6,359 bases of DNA from Victivallales bacterium. Its GTDB lineage: Bacteria > Verrucomicrobiota > Lentisphaeria > Oligosphaerales > Oligosphaeraceae. Location of the stretch: the NCBI GenBank assembly GCA_017458805.1, contig JAFTAC010000156.1, forward strand, positions 1 to 6,359. The letters run 5' to 3'. Positions 1 through 5,934 of this stretch are shown here, piece after piece. Position 1 is the first letter of the stretch; every line of letters starts with the position of its first letter. A program made the translations under genes and the position numbers. Below the pieces are notes generated by a model. That model worked only from the letters and a program-made list of their open reading frames with translations. It was not told the origin of the DNA and ran no database searches.

Positions 1-645
1 ATCGGGCAGGCGTTGGTGCGCATCATCCCAGAAGCCAATGACTTTGACATCGAACACTCCAATGCGTTCCTCTATGCTGAGTGCAAGGCAAACAAGGGAC
101 TCATCCCCTGCCCCGTGGTCGCGCCTGACGCCATCGGCGACCTGGGCGGCGCAGAACACCAGGTGCAGGCAGCCATCGCGGCAGGCGCGGGCGCGGCGGT
201 CCTCCGCCCCGGACCAGACTACTGGACGGCGGAACCATGGGTGTGCAAGGACATTATGACGGCCCTTGGCAAGCACAAACTTCCCGCCTACACAGCGGAG
301 CGTCTGATTCCCGTGGCACAGTTTGCGCGGTTGGCAGAGGCATACCCCGAGACGACCTTCATCTACGCGGAACTGAACTACCGCGCCCTTCGCACCTATA
401 TTCCGCTGATGCAGGAGTTCCCCAACGTCTATCTTACCATCGGCTGCAACTTCAACTTTCACGCGGGCTTCCAGCTGATCGCGGAGAAGGTGGGGGTTGA
501 CAGGCTGCTGTTCGGCAGCGGGCTTCCGACCTCCGAACCCTGCGCGGCCATGAGCGAACTCATCTACTCGGGCCTGGACAAGGCTAGCATCACGAAAATC
601 GCATCAGGCAACTTCAAGAAACTCATGAAGGGGATACGCAAATGA
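1..645 (+). CDS. Amidohydrolase-fold protein with lost metal ligands, partial (5' end outside window)
   Basis: The reading frame is open from base 1 to the TGA at 643-645, giving 214 residues. The first in-frame start-like codon (TTG at 13) is probably internal, because an amidohydrolase of this kind would need about 50 more N-terminal residues, including the HxH strand. The remainder aligns by eye with the next gene along its length: the segment ending FPNVYL matches APNIRL, and VGVDRLLFGSG matches VGAERIVWGSD. This places it in the amidohydrolase-2 (PF04909-like) TIM-barrel family. Key residues are missing. The catalytic Asp position is Gly (residue 174 counted from base 1), the GHS histidine position reads AEL, and the LYHT histidine position reads AYTAE. 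I infer a non-catalytic or differently acting paralogue, perhaps a partner subunit of the downstream enzyme, which it overlaps by 4 nt. Substrate unknown. The family call is fairly safe; the function is not. Confidence 0.8.
   Translation: MGQALVRIIPEANDFDIEHSNAFLYAECKANKGLIPCPVVAPDAIGDLGGAEHQVQAAIAAGAGAAVLRPGPDYWTAEPWVCKDIMTALGKHKLPAYTAERLIPVAQFARLAEAYPETTFIYAELNYRALRTYIPLMQEFPNVYLTIGCNFNFHAGFQLIAEKVGVDRLLFGSGLPTSEPCAAMSELIYSGLDKASITKIASGNFKKLMKGIRK
628..633 (+). promoter_or_regulatory. Shine-Dalgarno-like site for the second amidohydrolase gene
   Basis: AAGGGG lies 8 nt before the ATG at 642, inside the end of the upstream gene. It supports this start and fits translational coupling through the ATGA overlap. 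Confidence 0.5.
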
Positions 646-1418
646 AAGATATAGAACGTCTTCACAAGGGGCTTCCATTTCCGTTCGAGGCCATTGACAT
701 GCATGCCCACATTGGGCGCTACAGCCACGCCATCCCCGACTTGAGCGTCGCTTCGCAGGTGGCTGTGATGGATCGCCTGGGCGTGAAAAGCACCACGGTG
801 AGCCACATGCAGTGCATGTCGTGGGATGTCACCTGGGGCAACGACGAGGTTTACAAGGCGATGAAGGAGTTTCCAGGCAGGATTCTCGGCTATGCATCAA
901 TGTTCCCCAAGAGCAAGGACTTCGTGGCGGCAGAGGCGAAAAAGCGTGTGGAACAGGGCTTCACAGGCTTCAAGTTCCACAACAGCAATGGTTTCGCGTA
1001 TGACGACCCCGCCTACGAGCCAGCCTGGGAGCTGGCGGAGAAGCACCACCTTCCGATGCTTTACCACACCTGGGGCCTCCCAAAGGTGTTCGAAGAAATC
1101 CAAAACGTTGCGCTGAAAGTGCCTAGTGCCTACATCCTGATGGGGCACAGCACGGCCACCAAGTGGGACGAATACATCGCCTTCGCGAAAAAGGCGCCGA
1201 ACATCCGTCTGGAGCTCTGTACGAGCTCCGCCCCGCTCGGCTCAATCGAATATCTGGCGGCGGGCGTCGGGGCGGAGAGAATCGTCTGGGGAAGCGACTG
1301 CAACTTCTACAGCATGGCGCAGCAGTTCGGGCGCATCATCGGATGTACGCTTCCTGAAGCCGACAAGCGGAAAATCGCCGCCGAAAACGCCCAGGCCATC
1401 CTGGCCGACAGAAAGTAA
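642..1418 (+). CDS. Amidohydrolase-2 family metal-dependent hydrolase
   Basis: A 258-residue protein of the amidohydrolase-2 (PF04909-like) TIM-barrel superfamily, whose members hydrolyse or decarboxylate small molecules using one or two divalent metals. The catalytic set is visible: DMHAH with H21 and H23 on the first strand, GFKFH at 109-113, LYHT with H142, LMGHS with H169, and WGSD with D219 near the C-terminus. No signal peptide or membrane segment is seen, so it should be cytosolic. Start: the ATG at 642 overlaps the upstream TGA as ATGA and has AAGGGG 8 nt upstream. The gene is coupled to a paralogue that lacks the same ligands, which suggests a duplicated pair working together. At about 260 residues it is short for the family (many are around 280-350) but complete across the conserved core. 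The substrate cannot be read from the sequence, and the neighbours (cysS, psd) give no clear pathway. Confidence 0.9.
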   Translation: MKDIERLHKGLPFPFEAIDMHAHIGRYSHAIPDLSVASQVAVMDRLGVKSTTVSHMQCMSWDVTWGNDEVYKAMKEFPGRILGYASMFPKSKDFVAAEAKKRVEQGFTGFKFHNSNGFAYDDPAYEPAWELAEKHHLPMLYHTWGLPKVFEEIQNVALKVPSAYILMGHSTATKWDEYIAFAKKAPNIRLELCTSSAPLGSIEYLAAGVGAERIVWGSDCNFYSMAQQFGRIIGCTLPEADKRKIAAENAQAILADRK

Positions 1419-1445
1419 GATTTCACCCAAAGGCTCTAACATATT

Positions 1446-2855
1446 ATGACACAACTAACCTTTTACAACTCCCTCTCCCACTGGCCAGAAGAGTTCAAGC
1501 CCATCGAAGAAGGCAAGGTCGGACTCTACACCTGCGGGCCGACCGTCTATAACTTCGCACATATCGGCAACTTCCGCTGCTATATGTTCGAGGACCTGCT
1601 CAAGCGCACCCTGCTCTATTTCGGCTACAACGTAAAGCATGTGATGAACCTGACCGACGTGGACGACAAGACCATCCGCGGCTCCCAGGCCGCCAAGATG
1701 CCCCTCACGGAGTTCACCCAGCAGTACAAGGACGCCTTCTTCAAGGACATCGCCACCCTGCGCATCATCCCCGCCGACATCTATCCAGCCGCAACCGACC
1801 ACATCCCCGAGATGATTGCACTCATCCAGAGGCTCTTCGACCTCGGCATCGCCTACCAGGCGGAGGACAAGTCCGTCTATTTCTCCATCGCCAAATGGCC
1901 GAAGTACGGGCAGCTCATGAAAATCGACCGCGACCAGATGCGCGTCGGCGTCCGCATCAAGATGGACGAATACGCGAAGGAATCCGTGGCAGATTTCGCG
2001 CTCTGGAAGGCATACGACGAGGCGGACGGCGACGTTGCCTGGGACAGCCCATGGGGCAAAGGACGCCCTGGCTGGCACATCGAATGCTCCGCCATGAGCG
2101 GAAAGTACCTCGGCAAGACCTTCGACATGCACTGCGGCGGCATTGACAACATGTTCCCGCACCATGAGGACGAAATCGCCCAGAGCGAGGCCGCCAACGG
2201 CTGCAAGTTCGTCAACTACTGGCTGCACTGCGCACACCTGATGGTGGATGGGCAGAAGATGTCCAAGTCACTGGGCAACTTCTTCACCCTGCGCGACATC
2301 CTTGCCAAGGGCTACAGCGGGCGTGAAATCCGCTGGGTGCTCATCGGTGCGCACTACCGCCAATCGCTGAACTTCTCGTTCAAGGCCCTGGATGACGCAC
2401 GAGTCGCCCTGCAGCGCATCGACGCCGTCCTGCTGCGCCTGAAGGAGCTCTCCACCGCCGCTGATGCGGGCGAAGCCGAAGTCAAGGCAATGATTGAGGC
2501 GACCGACGCCAAATTTGCCGATTCGCTGGCGGAGGACCTGAACATTTCAGGCGCCCTCGCAGCCATCTTCGACTTCATCCGCGACTTGAACCGCGCGATG
2601 GACGCTGGCAACCTCTCGGGCAAGGCCGCACAAGCCGCGCTCAAAGCGTTTGAGCACTACGATACGGTGCTGGCAGTCTGCCAGCCAGACGCCGACGCAG
2701 GCGTGCCAGCGGAAGTACAGGCCCTTGCAGAGGAGCGTCAGGCCGCCCGCAAGGCAAAGAACTACGCCCGCGCCGATGAAATCCGCAAGCAGCTGGATGC
2801 CGAGGGCTGGGTCATCGAGGACACGCCCAAGGGTCCACGCGTCAAACGCAAATAA
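1446..2855 (+). CDS. cysS: Cysteinyl-tRNA synthetase
   Basis: Cytosolic class I aminoacyl-tRNA synthetase that charges tRNA-Cys with cysteine using ATP; essential for translation. The 469-residue length is normal for bacterial CysRS. The class I signature is HIGN at 39-42 (a common variant of HIGH in this enzyme), and KMSKS is at 271-275. The zinc-site ligands that give cysteine specificity are present: C30 (in YTCGPTVYN), C214 (in HIECSAMS), H239 and E243 (in FPHHEDEIAQSE). The C-terminal helical anticodon-binding part is complete and ends in the typical ARADEIRKQLDAEGW stretch followed by a basic tail. The ATG at 1446 begins immediately before the usual first strand (LTFYNSL). Only a weak AAAGG lies upstream, at 1429-1433, 12 nt before the start. 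It sits 27 nt after the amidohydrolase gene and 5 nt before psd, so it is probably cotranscribed with both. Nothing in the protein looks damaged. Confidence 0.98.
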   Translation: MTQLTFYNSLSHWPEEFKPIEEGKVGLYTCGPTVYNFAHIGNFRCYMFEDLLKRTLLYFGYNVKHVMNLTDVDDKTIRGSQAAKMPLTEFTQQYKDAFFKDIATLRIIPADIYPAATDHIPEMIALIQRLFDLGIAYQAEDKSVYFSIAKWPKYGQLMKIDRDQMRVGVRIKMDEYAKESVADFALWKAYDEADGDVAWDSPWGKGRPGWHIECSAMSGKYLGKTFDMHCGGIDNMFPHHEDEIAQSEAANGCKFVNYWLHCAHLMVDGQKMSKSLGNFFTLRDILAKGYSGREIRWVLIGAHYRQSLNFSFKALDDARVALQRIDAVLLRLKELSTAADAGEAEVKAMIEATDAKFADSLAEDLNISGALAAIFDFIRDLNRAMDAGNLSGKAAQAALKAFEHYDTVLAVCQPDADAGVPAEVQALAEERQAARKAKNYARADEIRKQLDAEGWVIEDTPKGPRVKRK

Positions 2856-2860
2856 CATTC

Positions 2861-3742
2861 ATGTCAGACCCCGTCATATTCTACAACCGCGCAAAGAAGT
2901 GTGAACAGACGGAGCTTATCCTAGGGGACAGGATGCTCCGCCTCGCCTACTCCACACCCGCACGGCATGTTTTGAGCTGGCCTCTCTTCGGGACGGCCCT
3001 CTTTTCACGCCTGCTGGGTTGGTACGCCAATAGAGGCCTCTCGAAGGGACGCATATCACGCACCATCAAGGAGCTTCAGATGGATATGTCCGACTTTGAA
3101 ATCCCCGAGGGCGGCTTCCGCTGCTTCAACGAGTTTTTCGCACGAAAGCTGAAGCCAGGTGCGCGTCCTTTTGCTCCAGAGGGTCTCTGCTCCCCAGCCG
3201 ACTGCCGCCTGCTGGTCTTTCCCAAGCTGGAAGATGGTATCTGCATCCCTGTCAAGGGAGCGCAGTTCACGGTGGCAGAACTACTGAATGATGAACAGAC
3301 GGCACAGCTCTTCAAAAGTGGAACGCTCTGCGTCTTCCGCCTGTGCCCCAGCGACTACCACCGCTACCACTTCCCTGATGACGGACGGCTTATTAAGAGC
3401 TGGCATCTGCCAGGCAAGTACCACTCTGTCAACCCGATTGCGCTGGAACAGCGCATCAAGGTCTTCACGACCAACGTGCGCGTGGTCTCCCTGCTGGAGC
3501 TGGCGCATTTCGGGCATGCGGCCTACATCGAAGTTGGAGCATTCGGCGTCGCCTCCATCACGCAGAGCTTCAAGGGAAGCGATTTTAAGCGAGGCAATGA
3601 GAAGGGCTATTTCACCTTCGGCGGCTCCACCATCATCATGCTCTTCGAGCAGGGCAAAGTCACGCTGGACGATGACATCCTCGAACGCTCCGCCAAGGGC
3701 ATCGAGTGCCTCGTCAAGGCAGGTGAACACATCGGACACTAA
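2861..3742 (+). CDS. psd: Phosphatidylserine decarboxylase proenzyme (long type)
   Basis: Converts phosphatidylserine to phosphatidylethanolamine at the cytoplasmic membrane. The enzyme is made as a proenzyme that cleaves itself to form a pyruvoyl cofactor. The 293-residue protein shows the family signatures in order: FNEFFARKLKPGARP at about 89-103, SPAD with D114 (expected catalytic Asp), PSDYHRYH with H170 (equivalent to E. coli H147), HSVNP at 188-192, and the FGGST self-cleavage motif with S256. Cleavage before S256 would give a beta chain of 255 and an alpha chain of 38 residues. The N-terminal extension before the core and the GGST motif resemble the type II form known from Chlamydia and Clostridium (from memory). 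There is no clear Shine-Dalgarno sequence before the ATG at 2861, so translation may depend on coupling to cysS 5 nt upstream. No phosphatidylserine synthase gene is seen in the window. Confidence 0.97.
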   Translation: MSDPVIFYNRAKKCEQTELILGDRMLRLAYSTPARHVLSWPLFGTALFSRLLGWYANRGLSKGRISRTIKELQMDMSDFEIPEGGFRCFNEFFARKLKPGARPFAPEGLCSPADCRLLVFPKLEDGICIPVKGAQFTVAELLNDEQTAQLFKSGTLCVFRLCPSDYHRYHFPDDGRLIKSWHLPGKYHSVNPIALEQRIKVFTTNVRVVSLLELAHFGHAAYIEVGAFGVASITQSFKGSDFKRGNEKGYFTFGGSTIIMLFEQGKVTLDDDILERSAKGIECLVKAGEHIGH

Positions 3743-3747
3743 GGAGG
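3741..3747 (+). promoter_or_regulatory. Strong Shine-Dalgarno fixing the SDR gene start
   Basis: AAGGAGG ends 8 nt before the ATG at 3756 and overlaps the last two bases of the psd stop codon. It decides the start, because the same frame is open for 468 nt further upstream inside psd. It is the only near-perfect ribosome binding site in the window. Confidence 0.85.
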
Positions 3748-3755
3748 TTTTCACT

Positions 3756-4685
3756 ATGAAGGTTTTGATTATGGGCGGGACTGGCTGGCTGGGCCACCAC
3801 ATCGCCAATGTTTTCGCCGAACAGAAGTACGATGTGACCATCCTCACACGCGGGCGCAAAAGCGAGTTCAATGATGAGCTTTCTGGCGTGAAAGCCATTG
3901 TGGCCGACAAAAACGACGCAGCCTCCATGCAGGAGATTTTCCAGACGCAGTACAGCGTGGTCATCGACAGTGTGCCTACCGTGACCTCCTTCAACAACGT
4001 CCATCAGTATGCGCGCAACCTAAAGCGATACATGCATTGCAGCTCCACAGGCGGCTATGCCCCCCTGCCCTTCATCCCCTGCGACGAGACCGCCCCCTAC
4101 GGCGGCTTCAACCCAACGACAGGCTGGAGCCAGAAGCGTGTCGTCGATAACCTCGCCCTGGAGTACTTCCACAGCGAGGGCTTCCCTGCCACCGTCATCC
4201 GCCCCTGCTACATCACGGGACCTGGCAAGCTCCCCCTTGACAACCTCGGCGGGCGCCGCGACGATTTCATCAAGGACATCATCGAGGAGAAACCGCTCGA
4301 CCTGCCCAATGACGGGCAGGCCCTCCTGCAGCCAATCCACGTCAAGGAACTGGCACGTTCCTTCTACCTGGCCTTGGAGCACCCCTGCTCCGTAGGGCAA
4401 ATCTACAACATCACCCTTGACCACGCCCTGCCCCTCAACCGCTATCTGGAGGTCACTGCCGCCGTCTTTGACAAGAAGCCCGTCATCAACTACATGAGCG
4501 TCGAGGCGATGCTTGCCAAATACGGTGAAAGCATCAGCGAGAACGGTCTCCGCTTCCTCGCCACCCACATGTGCTTCACCAACGCCAAAGCCCGTCGCGA
4601 CCTGGAGTTCTTCCCACGCTACACCCCCGAGGAGGCCATTGAGGAAACCGCCCTCTGGACGGCGATGACGCAAGGGTTGGTGTAA
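3756..4685 (+). CDS. Extended SDR, NAD-dependent epimerase/dehydratase-like protein, atypical active site
   Basis: A 309-residue Rossmann-fold protein. Residues 1-13 (MKVLIMGGTGWLG) contain the GxxGxxG dinucleotide-binding loop, and the TRGR at 31-34 after the second strand hints at NADP preference. Further extended-SDR marks are CSSTGGY at 95-101, an IRPCYITGPG substrate-domain stretch, and LQPIHVKELA. The catalytic YxxxK is incomplete: K127 is present (GWSQK) but the tyrosine position is G123. This makes it an atypical SDR, with overall flavour closer to the CSP41/'SDR a5-like' or isoflavone-reductase-type groups than to a classical UDP-glucose epimerase. It may bind a nucleotide-sugar or nucleic acid, or use different chemistry. 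Start chosen at 3756 because of the AAGGAGG 8 nt upstream and because the Rossmann strand begins right there. It lies 13 nt after psd and before the repeat element that abuts its stop codon. Substrate unknown. Confidence 0.9.
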   Translation: MKVLIMGGTGWLGHHIANVFAEQKYDVTILTRGRKSEFNDELSGVKAIVADKNDAASMQEIFQTQYSVVIDSVPTVTSFNNVHQYARNLKRYMHCSSTGGYAPLPFIPCDETAPYGGFNPTTGWSQKRVVDNLALEYFHSEGFPATVIRPCYITGPGKLPLDNLGGRRDDFIKDIIEEKPLDLPNDGQALLQPIHVKELARSFYLALEHPCSVGQIYNITLDHALPLNRYLEVTAAVFDKKPVINYMSVEAMLAKYGESISENGLRFLATHMCFTNAKARRDLEFFPRYTPEEAIEETALWTAMTQGLV

Positions 4686-4704
4686 CGACGGCTCCTCGCC
4701 GTCG
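4686..4704. repeat. Left-arm hairpin of the inverted-repeat element
   Basis: A 7-bp stem, CGACGGC (4686-4692) with GCCGTCG (4698-4704), closed by the 5-base loop TCCTC. It begins directly after the SDR stop codon. Confidence 0.75.
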
Positions 4705-4737
4705 AACCTTCGCAACTATGTGGATGTAAGCCCGCTT

Positions 4738-4757
4738 CGACGGCGAGGGCGCCGTCG
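4738..4757. repeat. Right-arm hairpin of the inverted-repeat element
   Basis: An 8-bp stem, CGACGGCG (4738-4745) with CGCCGTCG (4750-4757), closed by the 4-base loop AGGG. It ends 12 nt before the glycosyltransferase start, so in RNA it could restrict ribosome access to that start. Confidence 0.75.
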
Positions 4758-4769
4758 CTACCCCATACC

Positions 4770-5930
4770 ATGCCACACATCTTATTCTGCCTAGACTATT
4801 ATCCCCCGCATATCGGCGGTGCGGAAGTGCTCTTCCGCAATCTTGCCGAGGGGCTGGTACGTGCCAACTGGGAGGTGGATGTAATCACGCAGCGCGTCGA
4901 GGGAAGCGTAGCGGAGGAGGTGAAAAACGGTGTTCATATACGACGCATCAACACTTTTGGCACACGTTACCTCTTTCCGCTTCTCTGCCTGCCAGCACTG
5001 TGGAAGGCATCGAAAAACGCAGACATCCTGCACTGCACCACTTTCGCCTCCACGCTGCCATCGTGGCTGGTGTCAAATAACCGCTTTCTAGAAGAAGACA
5101 TGGCACCTATGCCTTTTAAACTGCCGCTGGTACTCACCGTGCATGAGGTGTGGGTGGGAAAATGGAAGCTCTTTTCCGACGCCTCCTGGCTCACCAACAC
5201 CATCAACAACCTCATCGAGCGATTCATCTACTGGTTCAACTACCAGAACTACATAGCCGTCTCACACGCCACAGAGCGCGCCCTGGTGGCAATCGGAAAG
5301 CCAGCCGACAAGATCACAACCATCTACAACGGAATTGACTACAGCCACTGGAAACAAGATGACGAAGCTCGCGAAAAGCTCCGCAGGGAACTGGGGCTTC
5401 AGGATAGCTTCCTCTTCTTCTTCAGCGGGCGCCCTGGTCGCTCCAAGGGGCTGCCAACGCTCTTGAAGGCTTTTGCAGAGGTTGCCAAAGAGCATCCGCA
5501 GGCACGGCTGCTGGCACTGCTAAGCAACAACAAGGCAGTCGCCAAAGGCTACAAAGAGGCTCTGCAACTCGTTGCAGAGCTGGACCTTCAGGAGAAGGTC
5601 ATCATCCACGAACCAGTCCCCTACGCAGAACTGCCTCACTACGTGATGTGCGCAGACACCGTGGTGGTACCCTCCCTCTCCGAAGGCTTCGGCTTCGCGG
5701 CAGCGGAAGCGTGCGCCCTGGAGCGCCCCGTCATCGCAACCGACAACGCCTCGCTCCCCGAGGTCGTGTCGGGGAAGGTGCTGCTTGTTCCACCACGCGA
5801 CGTGGCCATGCTGGCGGAGGCCATGCGCAAGGCACTGCGGGACGAGTTCACAATAGTACCCCGTCGCGAGTTCACCAACGAGGAAAACATCGCAGCACAT
5901 ATACGCCTTTACAATTCACTCCTGCCATAA
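4770..5930 (+). CDS. Glycosyltransferase, GT4-type (GT-B fold)
   Basis: A 386-residue retaining-type glycosyltransferase that would move a sugar from a nucleotide-sugar donor onto a lipid-linked or surface-glycan acceptor at the cytoplasmic face of the membrane. The N-terminal acceptor domain starts with DYYPPHIGGAE (9-19), the glycine-rich acceptor loop of GT4 enzymes, and carries HEVW in its middle. The C-terminal donor domain has SGRPGRSKG at 219-227 (R221 and K226 expected to contact the donor diphosphate) and the EGFGFAAAE motif with E305 and E313, the family's E-x7-E pair. Length is usual for the family. There is no signal peptide or clear membrane helix. The ATG at 4770 lies directly before the first strand; no Shine-Dalgarno sequence is seen. 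The next gene, a membrane protein, follows after 4 nt, which supports a role in envelope polysaccharide assembly. Donor and acceptor cannot be told from sequence. Confidence 0.93.
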   Translation: MPHILFCLDYYPPHIGGAEVLFRNLAEGLVRANWEVDVITQRVEGSVAEEVKNGVHIRRINTFGTRYLFPLLCLPALWKASKNADILHCTTFASTLPSWLVSNNRFLEEDMAPMPFKLPLVLTVHEVWVGKWKLFSDASWLTNTINNLIERFIYWFNYQNYIAVSHATERALVAIGKPADKITTIYNGIDYSHWKQDDEAREKLRRELGLQDSFLFFFSGRPGRSKGLPTLLKAFAEVAKEHPQARLLALLSNNKAVAKGYKEALQLVAELDLQEKVIIHEPVPYAELPHYVMCADTVVVPSLSEGFGFAAAEACALERPVIATDNASLPEVVSGKVLLVPPRDVAMLAEAMRKALRDEFTIVPRREFTNEENIAAHIRLYNSLLP

Positions 5931-5934
5931 TCCC

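Larger units (their letters stand above)
4682..4761. repeat. 80-base inverted-repeat (REP/MITE-like) element made of two GC-rich hairpins
   Basis: The left arm (4682-4706) and right arm (4736-4761) are near-perfect reverse complements, differing by two substitutions and one single-base indel over about 26 bases, with a 29-base unique centre (4707-4735). Each arm is also self-complementary, so the element can fold either as two small hairpins or as one long stem. It occupies almost the whole 84-nt gap between the SDR and glycosyltransferase genes. No U-tract follows, so it is a poor fit to an intrinsic terminator. It may still lower readthrough or stabilise upstream mRNA. A dispersed REP/MITE-type element is the most likely identity, but only one copy is visible here and no transposase is present. 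Confidence 0.75.

Noticed and set aside
1211..1229. GGAGCTC/GAGCTCC hairpin (7-bp stem, 5-base loop)
   Set aside because: It lies inside the amidohydrolase coding region and encodes ordinary conserved-context residues (LELCTSS); no U-tract, probably chance.
1455..2237. 260-codon open frame on the minus strand opposite cysS
   Set aside because: It mirrors the codon structure of an unmistakable GC-rich gene, has low-complexity Val/Gly/Asp content and no recognisable motif.
3288..3755. In-frame upstream extension of the SDR gene giving a 465-residue protein
   Set aside because: The extra 156 residues lie in a second frame of psd, are Ser/Arg/Ala-rich without domain features, and the strong ribosome binding site plus Rossmann strand place the start at 3756.
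3281..4004. Long minus-strand frames opposite psd and the SDR gene
   Set aside because: They span two real plus-strand genes, match no family I recognise, and fit chance open frames in GC-rich coding DNA.
4020..4715. 231-codon minus-strand frame opposite the SDR gene
   Set aside because: It is Gly/Val/Asp-rich, opposite a gene with clear motifs, and its start lies in the palindromic repeat.
4682..4761. Inverted repeat as an intrinsic transcription terminator
   Set aside because: There is no T-run after either hairpin, and the arms are two inverted copies of a hairpin unit, which fits a dispersed repeat better.
4576..4776. Short minus-strand frame reading through the inverted repeat
   Set aside because: Its sequence comes mainly from the repeat and the antisense of the SDR C-terminus; no ribosome binding site or family match.
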